Both the position numbers and the translations under genes were made by a program. 64,000 nt of DNA from an uncultured Bacteroidota bacterium (GTDB lineage Bacteria > Bacteroidota > Bacteroidia > Flavobacteriales > Flavobacteriaceae), in assembly GCA_902590705.1 (NCBI GenBank), contig CACIXU010000003.1:1-64000 (forward strand), in the 5' to 3' direction. The notes under the pieces are model-generated. The model saw nothing but the letters and a program-made list of their open reading frames with translations, did no database searches and was not told where the DNA came from. This document shows positions 1-9,943 of the stretch, piece after piece. How positions within the stretch are numbered: the first letter of the stretch is position 1; each line of letters starts with the position of its first letter.

Positions 1-545
1 AATCCAAGAAGTAAAAGTATTATACTTTCTTTTATAAAATGAATCCTGAGCTGCTCAATAAATAGTGTACAAACGATAAAAGTAATTCCTAATACAATAG
101 AGGTGTTTAAAAAAAATTCATAATTAAGGGTGTAACCTGAAATTTTATTAATGATAAAAACAACATCATCATACTGAAGAGTGAATATCATAAAGAACAC
201 TAAAGCTCCATAAAGGGTATAATATGTCAAATTAGCGTAATTCATAGGTAATCTCTCACCCCAATGCTGCTCACCAAAATGATAACTACTAAAAATAACA
301 AACAAAATAAGAGCAAAAGAAGGGATTATAAAGAAAAAAGCTGCTCCCAAAAGAACTACCATCAAATAAAGTATTAAAAACCTAAAGTATAAGTGATTTA
401 AGCTTCCTTTTAATTTTTTTGATAAAATTTCAAGGTCATTAGCACCATGAAGGATCCCAACAGTAAGTACAGCAAAGCCAGCCAAAAAGTTTAACAAACT
501 GTCTGATAATAAGTGGGATAGCAATATGAAAGAAAAAGTAGTCAT
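1..545 (-). CDS. blh: Brp/Blh-type beta-carotene 15,15'-dioxygenase, 3' end beyond window
   Basis: Integral-membrane enzyme that cleaves beta-carotene to retinal, the chromophore of the rhodopsin encoded divergently next door. The reverse-strand translation from an ATG at 545-543 is strongly hydrophobic. It contains HGANDLEIL near residue 37 and SSYHFGEQHWGE near residue 85, the conserved histidine-containing motifs of the Brp/Blh family. About 181 codons are visible and the frame runs off the left edge, so the C-terminal part is missing. The frame is open upstream to a stop at 653-651, and a TTG at 584-582 could add 13 residues and lengthen the first membrane helix, so the start is uncertain. 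The divergent arrangement with proteorhodopsin supports the assignment. Family motifs are seen; retinal production is family knowledge. Confidence 0.88.
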   Translation of the reverse strand, partial: MTTFSFILLSHLLSDSLLNFLAGFAVLTVGILHGANDLEILSKKLKGSLNHLYFRFLILYLMVVLLGAAFFFIIPSFALILFVIFSSYHFGEQHWGERLPMNYANLTYYTLYGALVFFMIFTLQYDDVVFIINKISGYTLNYEFFLNTSIVLGITFIVCTLFIEQLRIHFIKESIILLLLG

Positions 546-554
546 AATGCCAAT

Positions 555-597
555 TTGGTAATTTTTATTTGTTGTAAATATCAAATTGGTAATTTTT
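555..597. repeat. Pair of 12-bp direct repeats spaced 31 bp in the blh/rhodopsin intergenic region
   Basis: TTGGTAATTTTT occurs perfectly at 555-566 and again at 586-597, a period of 31 bp (about three helical turns). The arms CCAATTTG (550-557) and CAAATTGG (582-589) also form an 8-bp inverted repeat. If blh starts at the ATG (545) the repeats are untranslated and could be an operator. If it starts at the upstream TTG (584) they partly encode the N-terminus. Confidence 0.5.
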
Positions 598-620
598 TTT
601 AAAAAAAAGTGACTTTTATC

Positions 621-649
621 TTGCTGGAGTTTAATTTTTTTTAAATTTA
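621..649 (+). promoter_or_regulatory. Probable proteorhodopsin promoter
   Basis: TTG at 621-623 is followed after 18 bp by TAAATTTA at 642-649. This fits the Bacteroidota promoter form TTG-N17-23-TAnnTTTG, with one mismatch at the last base. The rhodopsin ATG lies 30 bp downstream. Moderate confidence because the region is AT-rich. Confidence 0.5.
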
Positions 650-678
650 CCTAAACAAAATAAATAATTAATTTAATT

Positions 679-1416
679 ATGGAAAATCTTTTTAATTTAT
701 CAACTGTAGTTCCTGCGATGGCTACAGACGATTATGTAGGGTTCACATTTTTTGTAGGTTGTATGGCCATGATGGCAGCATCAGCTTTCTTTTTCCTGTC
801 AATGAATTCTTTTGACAATAAATGGAGAACATCTATTTTGGTATCAGGTTTGATTACCTTTATCGCAGCTGTTCATTATTGGTACATGAGAGACTACTGG
901 GCAAGTGGAAACGGCTCTCCAACTTTTTTCCGTTACGTTGACTGGATCTTAACCGTTCCTTTAATGTGCGTTGAGTTTTATTTAATCTTAAAAGCAGCTG
1001 GTGCAACTAAACAACTTATGTGGAAATTAATTCTTTTATCCACTGTAATGCTTGTTACTGGTTACTTTGGCGAAGGTGTTTACACTGGTGGAAACGGTCC
1101 TGCACTTTGGGGTCTAATCTCTGGTCTAGCTTACTTTGCAATTGTTTATGAAATTTGGAAAGGTGAAGCTTCTAAACTTGCAGCGTCAGCTGGTGGAGCT
1201 GTTCTTTCTGCTCACAAAACACTTGTAAAATTTGTTGTAATTGGTTGGGCAATTTACCCTATCGGATACATGGCTGGTACTCAAGGTTGGTATGGAGCAG
1301 CAGGAGAGTTTTTTGGGATGCCAATTGCTATGGATGTAATCTATAACGTTGGTGACGCTATCAACAAAATTGGATTTGGTTTAGTTGTCTACAACTTAGC
1401 TGTTAGTTCAAAATAA
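679..1416 (+). CDS. Proteorhodopsin, green-absorbing light-driven proton pump
   Basis: Seven-helix retinal protein of the inner membrane that pumps protons outward in light. The 245-residue length is normal. Helix C reads RYVDWILTVPLMCVE: Asp88 (proton acceptor, D97 in the reference protein), Thr92 and Glu99 (proton donor, E108) form the DTE set of outward proton pumps, unlike the NDQ set of flavobacterial sodium pumps. Met96 sits at the spectral-tuning site (105 in the reference), which in flavobacteria gives green absorption. Lys230 in VGDAINKIGFG is the Schiff-base lysine, and His66 matches the conserved histidine partner of the acceptor. The short N-terminus before helix A (PAMATDDYVGF) is typical. 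It is divergent from blh and followed by a strong hairpin terminator, so it is probably monocistronic. Confidence 0.97.
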   Translation: MENLFNLSTVVPAMATDDYVGFTFFVGCMAMMAASAFFFLSMNSFDNKWRTSILVSGLITFIAAVHYWYMRDYWASGNGSPTFFRYVDWILTVPLMCVEFYLILKAAGATKQLMWKLILLSTVMLVTGYFGEGVYTGGNGPALWGLISGLAYFAIVYEIWKGEASKLAASAGGAVLSAHKTLVKFVVIGWAIYPIGYMAGTQGWYGAAGEFFGMPIAMDVIYNVGDAINKIGFGLVVYNLAVSSK

Positions 1417-1451
1417 TTTAGTTAATCGCTTCATTTACAGCCATGGATAAT

Positions 1452-1480
1452 AAAAATCGCTCTTAGGAGCGATTTTTTTT
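1452..1480 (+). terminator. Rho-independent terminator of the rhodopsin gene, overlapping the argS stop
   Basis: An 11-bp perfect stem (1452-1462 with 1467-1477) closes a TTAG loop and runs into a continuous T tract to 1481. The A run on the left arm gives a weaker T tract on the opposite strand, so it may also serve argS, whose stop codon is at 1482-1480. Confidence 0.9.
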
Positions 1481-3261
1481 TACATTTTATTAGGCATTAA
1501 AATTCCTAGAAGCTTACTTCCAGCTTCAATATTATTGGCAACTGCCTTACAAAGTAACAAACGCATAGATCGTTTCGCTAGGTCTTGCTCACCAAAAACA
1601 GTTACATTTTGATAAAATGAATTGAACAATTTAACCAAATCATAAAGATAATTTGCTATCAATGCAGGGCTAAATTGTTCTCCCGCTATTTTAATTAGAG
1701 TAGGATATTGATATAGATGCTTTAAAATTTCTTTTTCCTTATCAACCAATGTTAAATCTATTTCTAACTTAAGGTTCATATCCGGTTCTCTATTGATTAA
1801 TGATTGTATTCGGGCAAATGCATATTGAATAAAAGGTCCCGTATTACCATTGAAATCAACTGAAGCCTCAGGATCAAATAAAATTCTTTTTTTGGGATCT
1901 ACCTTTAATATAAAATATTTAAGAGCTCCTAATCCAATAATACTAAAAAGCTGATCCCTTTCTGAAATATTCATCCCATCAATTTTACCATGTTCCTTAG
2001 TAATTTTACTTGCATTGATATGCATCTGTTCGATCAGATCATCAGCATCTACAATAGTCCCTTCTCGACTCTTCATTTTACCAGTAGGAAGATCGACCAT
2101 TCCATAACTTAAATGATAAAATGAATCAGCCCAAGAATAACCTAGTTTACTGAGAATCAAGAATAAGACTTTGAAATGGTAATCTTGTTCGTTACCTACA
2201 GTGTACAATACCCCTTTTACATTTGGATTATCTTCTAAGCGCTTCTTAGCTGTGCCAATATCTTGGGTAATATATACCGAAGTTCCATCAGAACGTAACA
2301 ATAATTTCTCATCAAGTCCATCTGAAGACAAATCTATCCAAACTGAGCCATCGTCTTTACGAAAAAAAACACCTTTATCAAGGCCCTCACTGATAATTGA
2401 TTTTCCCAACAAATACGTTTCACTTTCATAATAGTAAGATTCGAAATTTACCCCCAACTTTTGGTAAGTGAGTTCAAACCCATCATACACCCAGGCATTC
2501 ATTTTTTCCCATAATGCTCGTACCTTTTTATCATTATTTTCCCAAGCAAAGAGCATTCTTTTAGCCTCGTTGAGAATTGGTGCTTCCTTTTCAGCGTCTT
2601 TTTGCGAGAGTCCTTTCGCTTTTAATTCGGCAACTTGTTCGCGGTATTTATTTTCAAAAAGCACATAATATTTTCCGACCAATTGGTCTCCTTTTAGACC
2701 AGAACTTTCTGGAGTCTCCCCTGCTCCAAAATTTTTCCATGCCAACATGGATTTACAGATATGAATACCACGATCATTAATGATCTGAGTTCTAATTACA
2801 TTATTGCCATTGGCCTCTAAAATTTTTGATACTGAATAGCCTAAAAGATTATTTCGTACATGTCCTAAATGTAATGGCTTATTAGTATTTGGAGAGGAAT
2901 ACTCTACCATAATTGTAGGGGAAGAACTATCAGGATTAATATGACCATACTCTCTTACTTTTAAAAATTCACTTAGAAAAGTTAGATAAAAACGATCAGA
3001 GATGATAAGATTTAAAAAACCACTAACCACATTAAAATTAGAAACAAAGGGAGTATTTTTAACCAGATAGCTACCTATACTATCTCCCAAAGCTGAGGGA
3101 TCTTGTTGAGTTGGTTTTAACAACGGGAAAAGCATTAAAGTAATATCTCCCTCAAAATCTTTACGCGTCAATTGAAATTCGAATTTTTCTAAATTCAGGT
3201 TAAAGGCTTCTTCTAGCTTAGCTTTGACTTTAAGTGATAGCAGTTTTTCTAAAATCTCCAT
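1480..3261 (-). CDS. argS: Arginyl-tRNA synthetase
   Basis: Class I aminoacyl-tRNA synthetase charging tRNA-Arg in the cytoplasm. The 593-residue protein starts with the arginyl-specific N-terminal domain (about 1-90). The ATP-binding HLGH signature is at residues 131-134 inside NTNKPLHLGHVRNN. The second signature is the ArgRS-type variant TGKMKSREGT near residue 395, replacing KMSKS. The C-terminal part is the helical anticodon-binding domain (about 470-593, containing GPFIQYAFARIQSL at its start). The ATG at 3261 sits 10 bp after a perfect -7 element. The gene converges on the rhodopsin gene and shares its terminator region. Nothing is truncated. Confidence 0.98.
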   Translation of the reverse strand: MEILEKLLSLKVKAKLEEAFNLNLEKFEFQLTRKDFEGDITLMLFPLLKPTQQDPSALGDSIGSYLVKNTPFVSNFNVVSGFLNLIISDRFYLTFLSEFLKVREYGHINPDSSSPTIMVEYSSPNTNKPLHLGHVRNNLLGYSVSKILEANGNNVIRTQIINDRGIHICKSMLAWKNFGAGETPESSGLKGDQLVGKYYVLFENKYREQVAELKAKGLSQKDAEKEAPILNEAKRMLFAWENNDKKVRALWEKMNAWVYDGFELTYQKLGVNFESYYYESETYLLGKSIISEGLDKGVFFRKDDGSVWIDLSSDGLDEKLLLRSDGTSVYITQDIGTAKKRLEDNPNVKGVLYTVGNEQDYHFKVLFLILSKLGYSWADSFYHLSYGMVDLPTGKMKSREGTIVDADDLIEQMHINASKITKEHGKIDGMNISERDQLFSIIGLGALKYFILKVDPKKRILFDPEASVDFNGNTGPFIQYAFARIQSLINREPDMNLKLEIDLTLVDKEKEILKHLYQYPTLIKIAGEQFSPALIANYLYDLVKLFNSFYQNVTVFGEQDLAKRSMRLLLCKAVANNIEAGSKLLGILMPNKM

Positions 3262-3271
3262 AATTCAATCT

Positions 3272-3300
3272 CAAAGATAATTATAAACTCTATAATACAA
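3272..3300 (-). promoter_or_regulatory. argS promoter
   Basis: On the minus strand TTG (3300-3298) is followed after 18 bp by a perfect TATCTTTG (3279-3272), the Bacteroidota -33/-7 pair. The argS ATG begins at 3261, leaving a leader of only a few bases. Confidence 0.7.
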
Positions 3301-3318
3301 CCTGAAGTATTTATGACT

Positions 3319-3326
3319 TATCTTTG
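3319..3326 (+). promoter_or_regulatory. -7 element upstream of the 3335 gene
   Basis: TATCTTTG matches TAnnTTTG exactly and ends 8 bp before the ATG at 3335. No TTG is present 17-23 bp upstream, so only the -7 half is supported. Confidence 0.45.
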
Positions 3327-3334
3327 AGGCAAAA

Positions 3335-3760
3335 ATGCTTTTAAACGTTTCATATAATGAATCCGAGGTTAAGGAAAAGATAGAGGCATCAGTTGGAAAA
3401 CCTTTCTCACTTAATGATAGATGGTTAATGAATGGAGTTGGTTCTCCAAAATTATTTATTTCTTCAACCTCTACTGATATTCACAACCTATTGATTTTAG
3501 ATAACAATCGAAACACATGTAATATAGAGCTAAGACCAAATGGAATCATTTTAAGGTTCAGAAGTCTTTTAGAAACTTATGCTTTAATTATTCCTTATTA
3601 TAAGCTAAACTTATACAAAGGTAAAGCAGAAGAATACTCAATTTATAAAGACCAACAATTTGTTAAGGTTTTAGTTAATACTAAAGATATCCAAAAGTTT
3701 TTTTCAAAATTAAAAGCTGAAAAAGCCAAAAAGCAAGCCCCAGGTATAGAAGATCTTTAG
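3335..3760 (+). CDS. Unrecognised conserved-looking cytoplasmic protein, 141 residues
   Basis: I do not recognise a family. The protein has no signal peptide or membrane segment. Residues 1-110 alternate hydrophobic and polar residues as in a mixed alpha/beta fold, with short motifs NDRWLMNG (about residue 27) and SLLETYALIIPYYKLNLYKG (about residues 77-96). The last 30 residues form a lysine-rich helix (FFSKLKAEKAKKQ). A good -7 element precedes it and codon use matches neighbouring genes, so it is probably real. It lies between argS (divergent) and gltA (convergent, 5 bp between stops), a housekeeping setting. The basic C-terminus could contact nucleic acid or protein, but that is a guess. 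Confidence 0.75.
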   Translation: MLLNVSYNESEVKEKIEASVGKPFSLNDRWLMNGVGSPKLFISSTSTDIHNLLILDNNRNTCNIELRPNGIILRFRSLLETYALIIPYYKLNLYKGKAEEYSIYKDQQFVKVLVNTKDIQKFFSKLKAEKAKKQAPGIEDL

Positions 3761-3765
3761 TAAAA

Positions 3766-5031
3766 CTATACTTTACGATGGTTTTGACCTGTATAAATTT
3801 GTCGAGGGCGTCCGATGGGCTCTTTATTAAGGCGCATTTCTTTCCACTGTGCAATCCAACCAGGTAATCGTCCAATAGCGAACATTACCGTAAACATCTC
3901 AGTGGGTATATCCAAAGCACGGTAAATAATTCCAGAATAAAAATCAACGTTTGGATAAAGTTTTCGATCAATAAAATAGGAGTCTTCAAGTGCTTCTTGC
4001 TCTAGTTTTTTCGCAATTTCTAGTACTGGATCATTTATCCCTAACTCATCCAAAACTTCATCCGCAGCTATTTTAATAATCTTAGCTCGAGGGTCGAAAT
4101 TTTTATAAACACGATGGCCGAATCCCATCAATCGAAAAGGATCATTTTTGTCTTTGGCCTTAGCCATAAACTTTTTTGTATCACCTCCATCATTTTTTAT
4201 CTCTTCCAACATTTCAATGACAGCCTGGTTAGCCCCACCATGAAGTGGACCCCATAAAGCAGAAATCCCAGACGCTATCGAGGGAAATAAACCCGCATGG
4301 GATGAACCAACCATTCTAACTGTAGATGTAGAACAGTTTTGTTCATGATCTGCGTGCAGAATAAGAAGCTTATTTAAGGCACTTACCAAAGTAGTGCTAG
4401 CCTTAAAATCCTTATTAGGCATTTTATATAGCATATAAGCTAAGTTATCCGTATATGAGAGATCATAATTTGGATAATTAAGAGGTAGTCCTTTCATTTT
4501 TCTATGGGTCCAAGATGCCAAAACAGGGAACTTTGCCAATAAAATAATAATGGCCTCATAAAAATCTTTTTCAGAGTTAATATCTACAGAGGAAGGATTA
4601 AAGGCAATCAAAGCTGAGGTTAAAGATGATAAAATTCCCATTGGGTGAGCTGACTTTGGAAAGCTTTTTAAAATAATTTTAAAATCTTCATCTACTAAAG
4701 CATAATCACGGATGTCATCTTCAAACTTTTGGAGTTGATCGGCTCTGGGCAAATCGCCAAAAATTAAAAGATAAGCCACCTCTATAAAGGAAGTTTTATT
4801 TGCTAAATCGTCAATGGAATAGCCGCGATATCGAAGAATTCCCTCCTCGCCATCGAGAAATGTAATATCACTCTCACAAGATCCAGTATTCTTAAAACCA
4901 GGATCTAAAGTAATTAAACCCGTTTGTGCCCTCAAAGTTTTAATATCGATAGCAGGTTCATTCTCGGAACCATTTATCAGCGGAAATTTGTAACTCTTTC
5001 CCTTGTAAATGAGATTAACCTGGTCTTCCAT
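3766..5031 (-). CDS. gltA: Citrate synthase (type II)
   Basis: Condenses acetyl-CoA and oxaloacetate to citrate, entry to the TCA cycle. At 421 residues it has the length of the hexameric type II enzymes. Catalytic signatures are visible: HADHEQNCSTSTVR (about residues 224-237), GPLHGGANQAV (catalytic His near 262), GFGHRVYKNFDPRA (catalytic His near 303), and VDFYSGI carrying the catalytic Asp (near 360). The N-terminal beta-rich segment typical of Gram-negative citrate synthases (KSYKFPLI) is present. It follows eno with an 87-bp gap holding its own promoter candidate (5051-5081), so it can be expressed separately from carA-eno. Confidence 0.98.
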   Translation of the reverse strand: MEDQVNLIYKGKSYKFPLINGSENEPAIDIKTLRAQTGLITLDPGFKNTGSCESDITFLDGEEGILRYRGYSIDDLANKTSFIEVAYLLIFGDLPRADQLQKFEDDIRDYALVDEDFKIILKSFPKSAHPMGILSSLTSALIAFNPSSVDINSEKDFYEAIIILLAKFPVLASWTHRKMKGLPLNYPNYDLSYTDNLAYMLYKMPNKDFKASTTLVSALNKLLILHADHEQNCSTSTVRMVGSSHAGLFPSIASGISALWGPLHGGANQAVIEMLEEIKNDGGDTKKFMAKAKDKNDPFRLMGFGHRVYKNFDPRAKIIKIAADEVLDELGINDPVLEIAKKLEQEALEDSYFIDRKLYPNVDFYSGIIYRALDIPTEMFTVMFAIGRLPGWIAQWKEMRLNKEPIGRPRQIYTGQNHRKV

Positions 5032-5050
5032 AATTAAATTAAGAGAAGAA

Positions 5051-5081
5051 CAAAAGTAGTAAAATAAGTGCCAAAATACAA
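5051..5081 (-). promoter_or_regulatory. Probable gltA promoter
   Basis: Minus-strand TTG (5081-5079), 20-bp spacer, TACTTTTG (5058-5051), an exact TAnnTTTG match. The gltA ATG is 20 bp downstream at 5031. Confidence 0.6.
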
Positions 5082-5118
5082 GAGTAAAAAAGTTTCAGGC
5101 AGACAACTAATAAAACAA

Positions 5119-6405
<1,287 letters not shown>

Positions 6406-6416
6406 CTATATTTAAA

Positions 6417-7544
6417 TTAAATTGATTTAACTTTTTTTGCTGAATGATTCTTAATTTTTTGGTAAAACTCATCGAAAAGATAGTTAGCATCATTTGGTCC
6501 AGGTCCTGCCTCTGGGTGATATTGAACTGAAAAACAATTCTTATTTTTCATTCTAAGTCCAGCTACTGTTTGATCATTTAAATGTATATGGCTGACTTCG
6601 ATATCTTTATTAGATTCAGCAATGGATTTATCAACAGCAAATCCATGATTTTGTGAAGTTATTTCTCCTTTTCCTGTTGTTAAATTCATTACAGGGTGAT
6701 TAATTCCTCGATGCCCATTGAACATCTTATATGTCGGTATATCATTAGCCAAAGCAATAATTTGATGACCTAAACAGATACCGAAAAGGGGTAAATTCTG
6801 TTTGATAATTTCCTTAGCAACTTTTTGAGGATGGTGCAAGGGATTAGGATCTCCGGGTCCATTTGAAATGAAAAAACCATCAGGCTCCCACCTTTTCATT
6901 TCCTCGAAAGTTGTATCGAATGGAAAAACTTTAATGTATATATTTCTCTTAGACAAATGCCTTAAAATATTTTTTTTCACACCTAAATCTATAGCAGCAA
7001 CTTTATATACAGCATCTCGATCACCAACAAAATAGGGCTCTTTTGTAGAAACCTTAGATGCTAACTCAAGACCCTCCATGCTTGGTATTTCAGAAAGTTT
7101 TTTAATTAAAACTTCTTCTTGTTCAATTTCAGTACTTATAACAGCATTCATGGCCCCATTTTGGCGTATATAATTTACTAAAGCTCTGGTATCTACGTCA
7201 GATATACCAAAAAGTTTATTTTTAATTAAATAATTCTTTAACGAAATGTCAGCCAATGGACGAGAAAATTCATAACTGAAGTTTTTACAAATCAACCCTG
7301 AAATTTTAATACTATCAGACTGTTCATCTTCTTTGTGAACACCATAGTTTCCGATGTGAGCGTTGGTAGTGACCATCAACTGCCCATAATAGGAAGGGTC
7401 AGTAAATATTTCTTGGTAACCAGTCATACCGGTGTTAAAACAAATTTCCCCAAAACTAGTTCCGTCAGGACCTATAGATTTACCAAAAAACTTTGTGCCA
7501 TCGGCTAAAATTAAAATTGCTTTTTTTCGAGTAACATATGCCAT
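6417..7544 (-). CDS. carA: Carbamoyl-phosphate synthase small (glutaminase) subunit
   Basis: Glutamine amidotransferase subunit that feeds ammonia to CarB for carbamoyl phosphate, used for pyrimidines and arginine. I start it at the ATG at 7544 (MAYVTRKKAI, 375 residues), because the longer frame would need a TTG at 7556. The N-terminal CarA domain includes NTGMTGYQEI. The class I amidotransferase domain has the nucleophile in LFGICLGHQIIALA (about residue 260) and the His/Glu pair in YHPEAGPGP near residue 345. No carB is beside it. It follows the ribosomal operon terminator and leads eno by 11 bp. Confidence 0.96.
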   Translation of the reverse strand: MAYVTRKKAILILADGTKFFGKSIGPDGTSFGEICFNTGMTGYQEIFTDPSYYGQLMVTTNAHIGNYGVHKEDEQSDSIKISGLICKNFSYEFSRPLADISLKNYLIKNKLFGISDVDTRALVNYIRQNGAMNAVISTEIEQEEVLIKKLSEIPSMEGLELASKVSTKEPYFVGDRDAVYKVAAIDLGVKKNILRHLSKRNIYIKVFPFDTTFEEMKRWEPDGFFISNGPGDPNPLHHPQKVAKEIIKQNLPLFGICLGHQIIALANDIPTYKMFNGHRGINHPVMNLTTGKGEITSQNHGFAVDKSIAESNKDIEVSHIHLNDQTVAGLRMKNKNCFSVQYHPEAGPGPNDANYLFDEFYQKIKNHSAKKVKSI

Positions 7545-7563
7545 AATTGAAAACAAAATAACA

Positions 7564-7597
7564 TAAAAAAAAGGATAAACTAAATAGCATATCCTTT
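7564..7597 (-). terminator. Terminator of the ribosomal superoperon, after rplQ
   Basis: On the minus strand an 8-bp stem AAAGGATA/TATCCTTT (7597-7590 with 7577-7570) with a 12-nt loop is followed by a T tract (complement of the A run at 7564-7570). It lies between the rplQ stop and the carA start, so carA probably needs its own promoter. Confidence 0.8.
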
Positions 7598-7634
7598 AAT
7601 ATAGGGTTAAATTATCAACAACTAAAAGAACGCT

Positions 7635-8249
7635 TTAGGCATCTTCCTTGTTTTCAGACTCTGTTGCTTGGTCATCTTTGGTTTCCTTAGGATTCTGTTC
7701 GACAGCTTCCTGAGTCACTTTTTCAGTTTCTTCATCTAGAGTCATAGGAGCAATATTATCATCGACAAGTTCTGAAGCATCAGATAAATTATCTGTCTCA
7801 GAAACTGCAGTTTCAGCAGGAATATTCTTTTTTCTTGAACGACTTCTACGAGTCGTTTTCTTAGCTTCAGATTTTTTTATATTATAAACTTCATTAAAAT
7901 CTACCAACTCAATCAAAGCCATAGCAGCATTATCACCTAGACGATTTCCCATTTTAATTACTCTAGTGTAACCACCGGGTCTATCACCTACCTTAGGTGC
8001 TACATCTCTAAATAGGGTAGCAACAGCATATTTGTTTCTAAGAGCACTAAATACGAGACGTCGATTTTGGGTACTATCAACTTTTGATTTTGTAATCAAC
8101 GGTTCCACAAATTGTCTTAATGCCTTTGCTTTAGCCAAAGTAGTGTTTATAAGCTTATGCTCAATTAAAGAAGAAGCCATATTAGCTAACATCGACTTTC
8201 TGTGGGCCGTTTTTCGGCCTAAGTGATTAACTTTTTTTCCGTGTTTCAT
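7635..8249 (-). CDS. rplQ: 50S ribosomal protein L17 with long acidic tail
   Basis: Large-subunit protein near the peptide exit tunnel, last gene of the alpha-type operon. Residues 1-118 are a full L17 core ([20 protein letters not shown] at the N-terminus, [20 protein letters not shown] near 95-114). The protein then continues with a basic patch ([13 protein letters not shown], about 130-142) and about 60 residues rich in Glu, Asp, Thr and Ala. The total of 204 exceeds the roughly 120-130 of proteobacterial L17. Extended L17 is common in Bacteroidota; this tail looks disordered and its role is unknown. It starts 21 bp after rpoA. Confidence 0.97.
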   Translation of the reverse strand: MKHGKKVNHLGRKTAHRKSMLANMASSLIEHKLINTTLAKAKALRQFVEPLITKSKVDSTQNRRLVFSALRNKYAVATLFRDVAPKVGDRPGGYTRVIKMGNRLGDNAAMALIELVDFNEVYNIKKSEAKKTTRRSRSRKKNIPAETAVSETDNLSDASELVDDNIAPMTLDEETEKVTQEAVEQNPKETKDDQATESENKEDA

Positions 8250-8270
8250 CAGCTCAAAATCTGTGGACTA

Positions 8271-9263
8271 TTAATCCTTATCTAACTTATATTTGGTTAA
8301 ATCCATTCCAAAAGACAGACCCTTCAAGACTACAAGTTCTTCTAGTTCAGTGAGTGACTTTTTTCCAAAGTTTCTAAATTTCATCAAATCATTTTTATTG
8401 TAAGAAACCAAGTCTCCTAAAGTATCTACCTCAGCAGCCTTTAAACAATTCAGAGCTCTTACAGATAAGTCCATATCAATTAATTTAGTTTTAAGTAGCT
8501 GTCGCATATGAAGAGACTCTTCATCATAAGTTTCTGCTTGAGCTATTTCGTCTGCCTCTAATGTAATTCGTTCATCCGAAAATAATAAGAAATGATGAAT
8601 CAAAGTTTTAGCTGCCTCAGTAAGAGCATTTTTAGGGTGAATAGAACCATCAGTACTTATCTCGAAAATAAGTTTTTCATAATCGGTTTTTTGCTCAACT
8701 CTGTAGTTTTCTATACTATATTTTACATTTTTAACAGGAGTAAAAATAGAATCTATGGCAATTACACCGAATTCTGAGTTTGATTTTTTATTTTCCTCAG
8801 CAGGAACATATCCTCTCCCTTTTTCGATTGTAACCTCGATACTTAATTGTACATTCTTCTCAAGGTTACAGATAACCATATCTGGATTCAAAACCTGAAA
8901 GCCAGAAATGAATTTTTGGAAATCAGCTGCCTTAAGCTGATCTTGGTTTCCAACAACGAGCGTTACCTTTTCTTCCTCTACATCTTCAATTTGTCGTTTA
9001 AATCTTATTTGCTTTAAATTAAGAATGATCTCAGTAACATCCTCAACTATTCCTGGGATGGTAGAAAACTCATGCTCGATATTCTGGATTTTAACAGAAG
9101 TAATTGCGAACCCCTCAAGGGAAGAGAGTAATACCCTTCTGAGAGCATTACCTACCGTAAGACCGTATCCAGGCTCTAATGGACGAAATTCAAATTTACC
9201 CTCGAACTCAGAGGAATCGATCATAATTACTTTGTCAGGTTTTTGGAAATTTAGTATGGCCAT
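8271..9263 (-). CDS. rpoA: RNA polymerase alpha subunit
   Basis: Dimerising scaffold for polymerase assembly and promoter UP-element contact. The N-terminal domain (about 1-230) has [20 protein letters not shown], and the C-terminal domain (about 255-330) has the helix-hairpin-helix [15 protein letters not shown]...[12 protein letters not shown]. The 330-residue length is normal. It sits between rpsD and rplQ, as in most bacteria. Confidence 0.99.
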   Translation of the reverse strand: MAILNFQKPDKVIMIDSSEFEGKFEFRPLEPGYGLTVGNALRRVLLSSLEGFAITSVKIQNIEHEFSTIPGIVEDVTEIILNLKQIRFKRQIEDVEEEKVTLVVGNQDQLKAADFQKFISGFQVLNPDMVICNLEKNVQLSIEVTIEKGRGYVPAEENKKSNSEFGVIAIDSIFTPVKNVKYSIENYRVEQKTDYEKLIFEISTDGSIHPKNALTEAAKTLIHHFLLFSDERITLEADEIAQAETYDEESLHMRQLLKTKLIDMDLSVRALNCLKAAEVDTLGDLVSYNKNDLMKFRNFGKKSLTELEELVVLKGLSFGMDLTKYKLDKD

Positions 9264-9284
9264 AGTTTTATGCTTGCTAGTTTG

Positions 9285-9890
9285 TTATTTAGAATACAAT
9301 TCCACGATTAATTGTTCTTTAATATTTTCGGGAATTTGGTTACGCTGAGGGATACTTACAAAGTTACCCTCGTATGTGGAGTCATTCCACGTCATCCATT
9401 CATAAATAGAATCATTAGCTTCTAATGAACTAGAGATGGATTTTAAAGATTTAGATTTTTCCCTTACTCCAATAGTGTCACCAGGATTTAAGCTAAAGGA
9501 AGGTATGTTTACAATTTCCCCATTTACAGTAATATGTCTATGGGAAACTAATTGGCGAGCTGCATTCCTTGAGGGAGCAATCCCTAAACGAAACACAACA
9601 TTGTCTAAACGAGATTCGCAAAGTTGAAGTAAGACTTCACCAGTGACACCTTTACTCCCACTTGCTCTTTCGAATATATTTCTGAACTGGCGTTCTAAAA
9701 TACCATAGGTATATTTAGCTTTTTGCTTTTCTAATAATTGAACTGCGTACTCAGATTTCTTACCTCTTCTACGATTATTGCCGTGCTGCCCAGGGGGATA
9801 ATTCCTTTTTTCAAATGCTTTGTCAGGGCCGTAAATGGGCTCACCAAACTTTCTTGAAATTTTTGATTTTGGACCAATATATCTTGCCAT
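9285..9890 (-). CDS. rpsD: 30S ribosomal protein S4, cysteine-free form
   Basis: Primary 16S rRNA-binding assembly protein and often an operon autoregulator. It is 201 residues long with the S4 RNA-binding domain near residues 92-155 ([30 protein letters not shown]). The N-terminus reads [20 protein letters not shown] and lacks the cysteine cluster that binds zinc in the C+ form. Gene order rpsK-rpsD-rpoA is canonical. Confidence 0.98.
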   Translation of the reverse strand: MARYIGPKSKISRKFGEPIYGPDKAFEKRNYPPGQHGNNRRRGKKSEYAVQLLEKQKAKYTYGILERQFRNIFERASGSKGVTGEVLLQLCESRLDNVVFRLGIAPSRNAARQLVSHRHITVNGEIVNIPSFSLNPGDTIGVREKSKSLKSISSSLEANDSIYEWMTWNDSTYEGNFVSIPQRNQIPENIKEQLIVELYSK

Positions 9891-9943
9891 ATTTTTTTTA
9901 TTATGTTATGAATTAGGGTCTAATCCTTTGATAACTTTTAATG

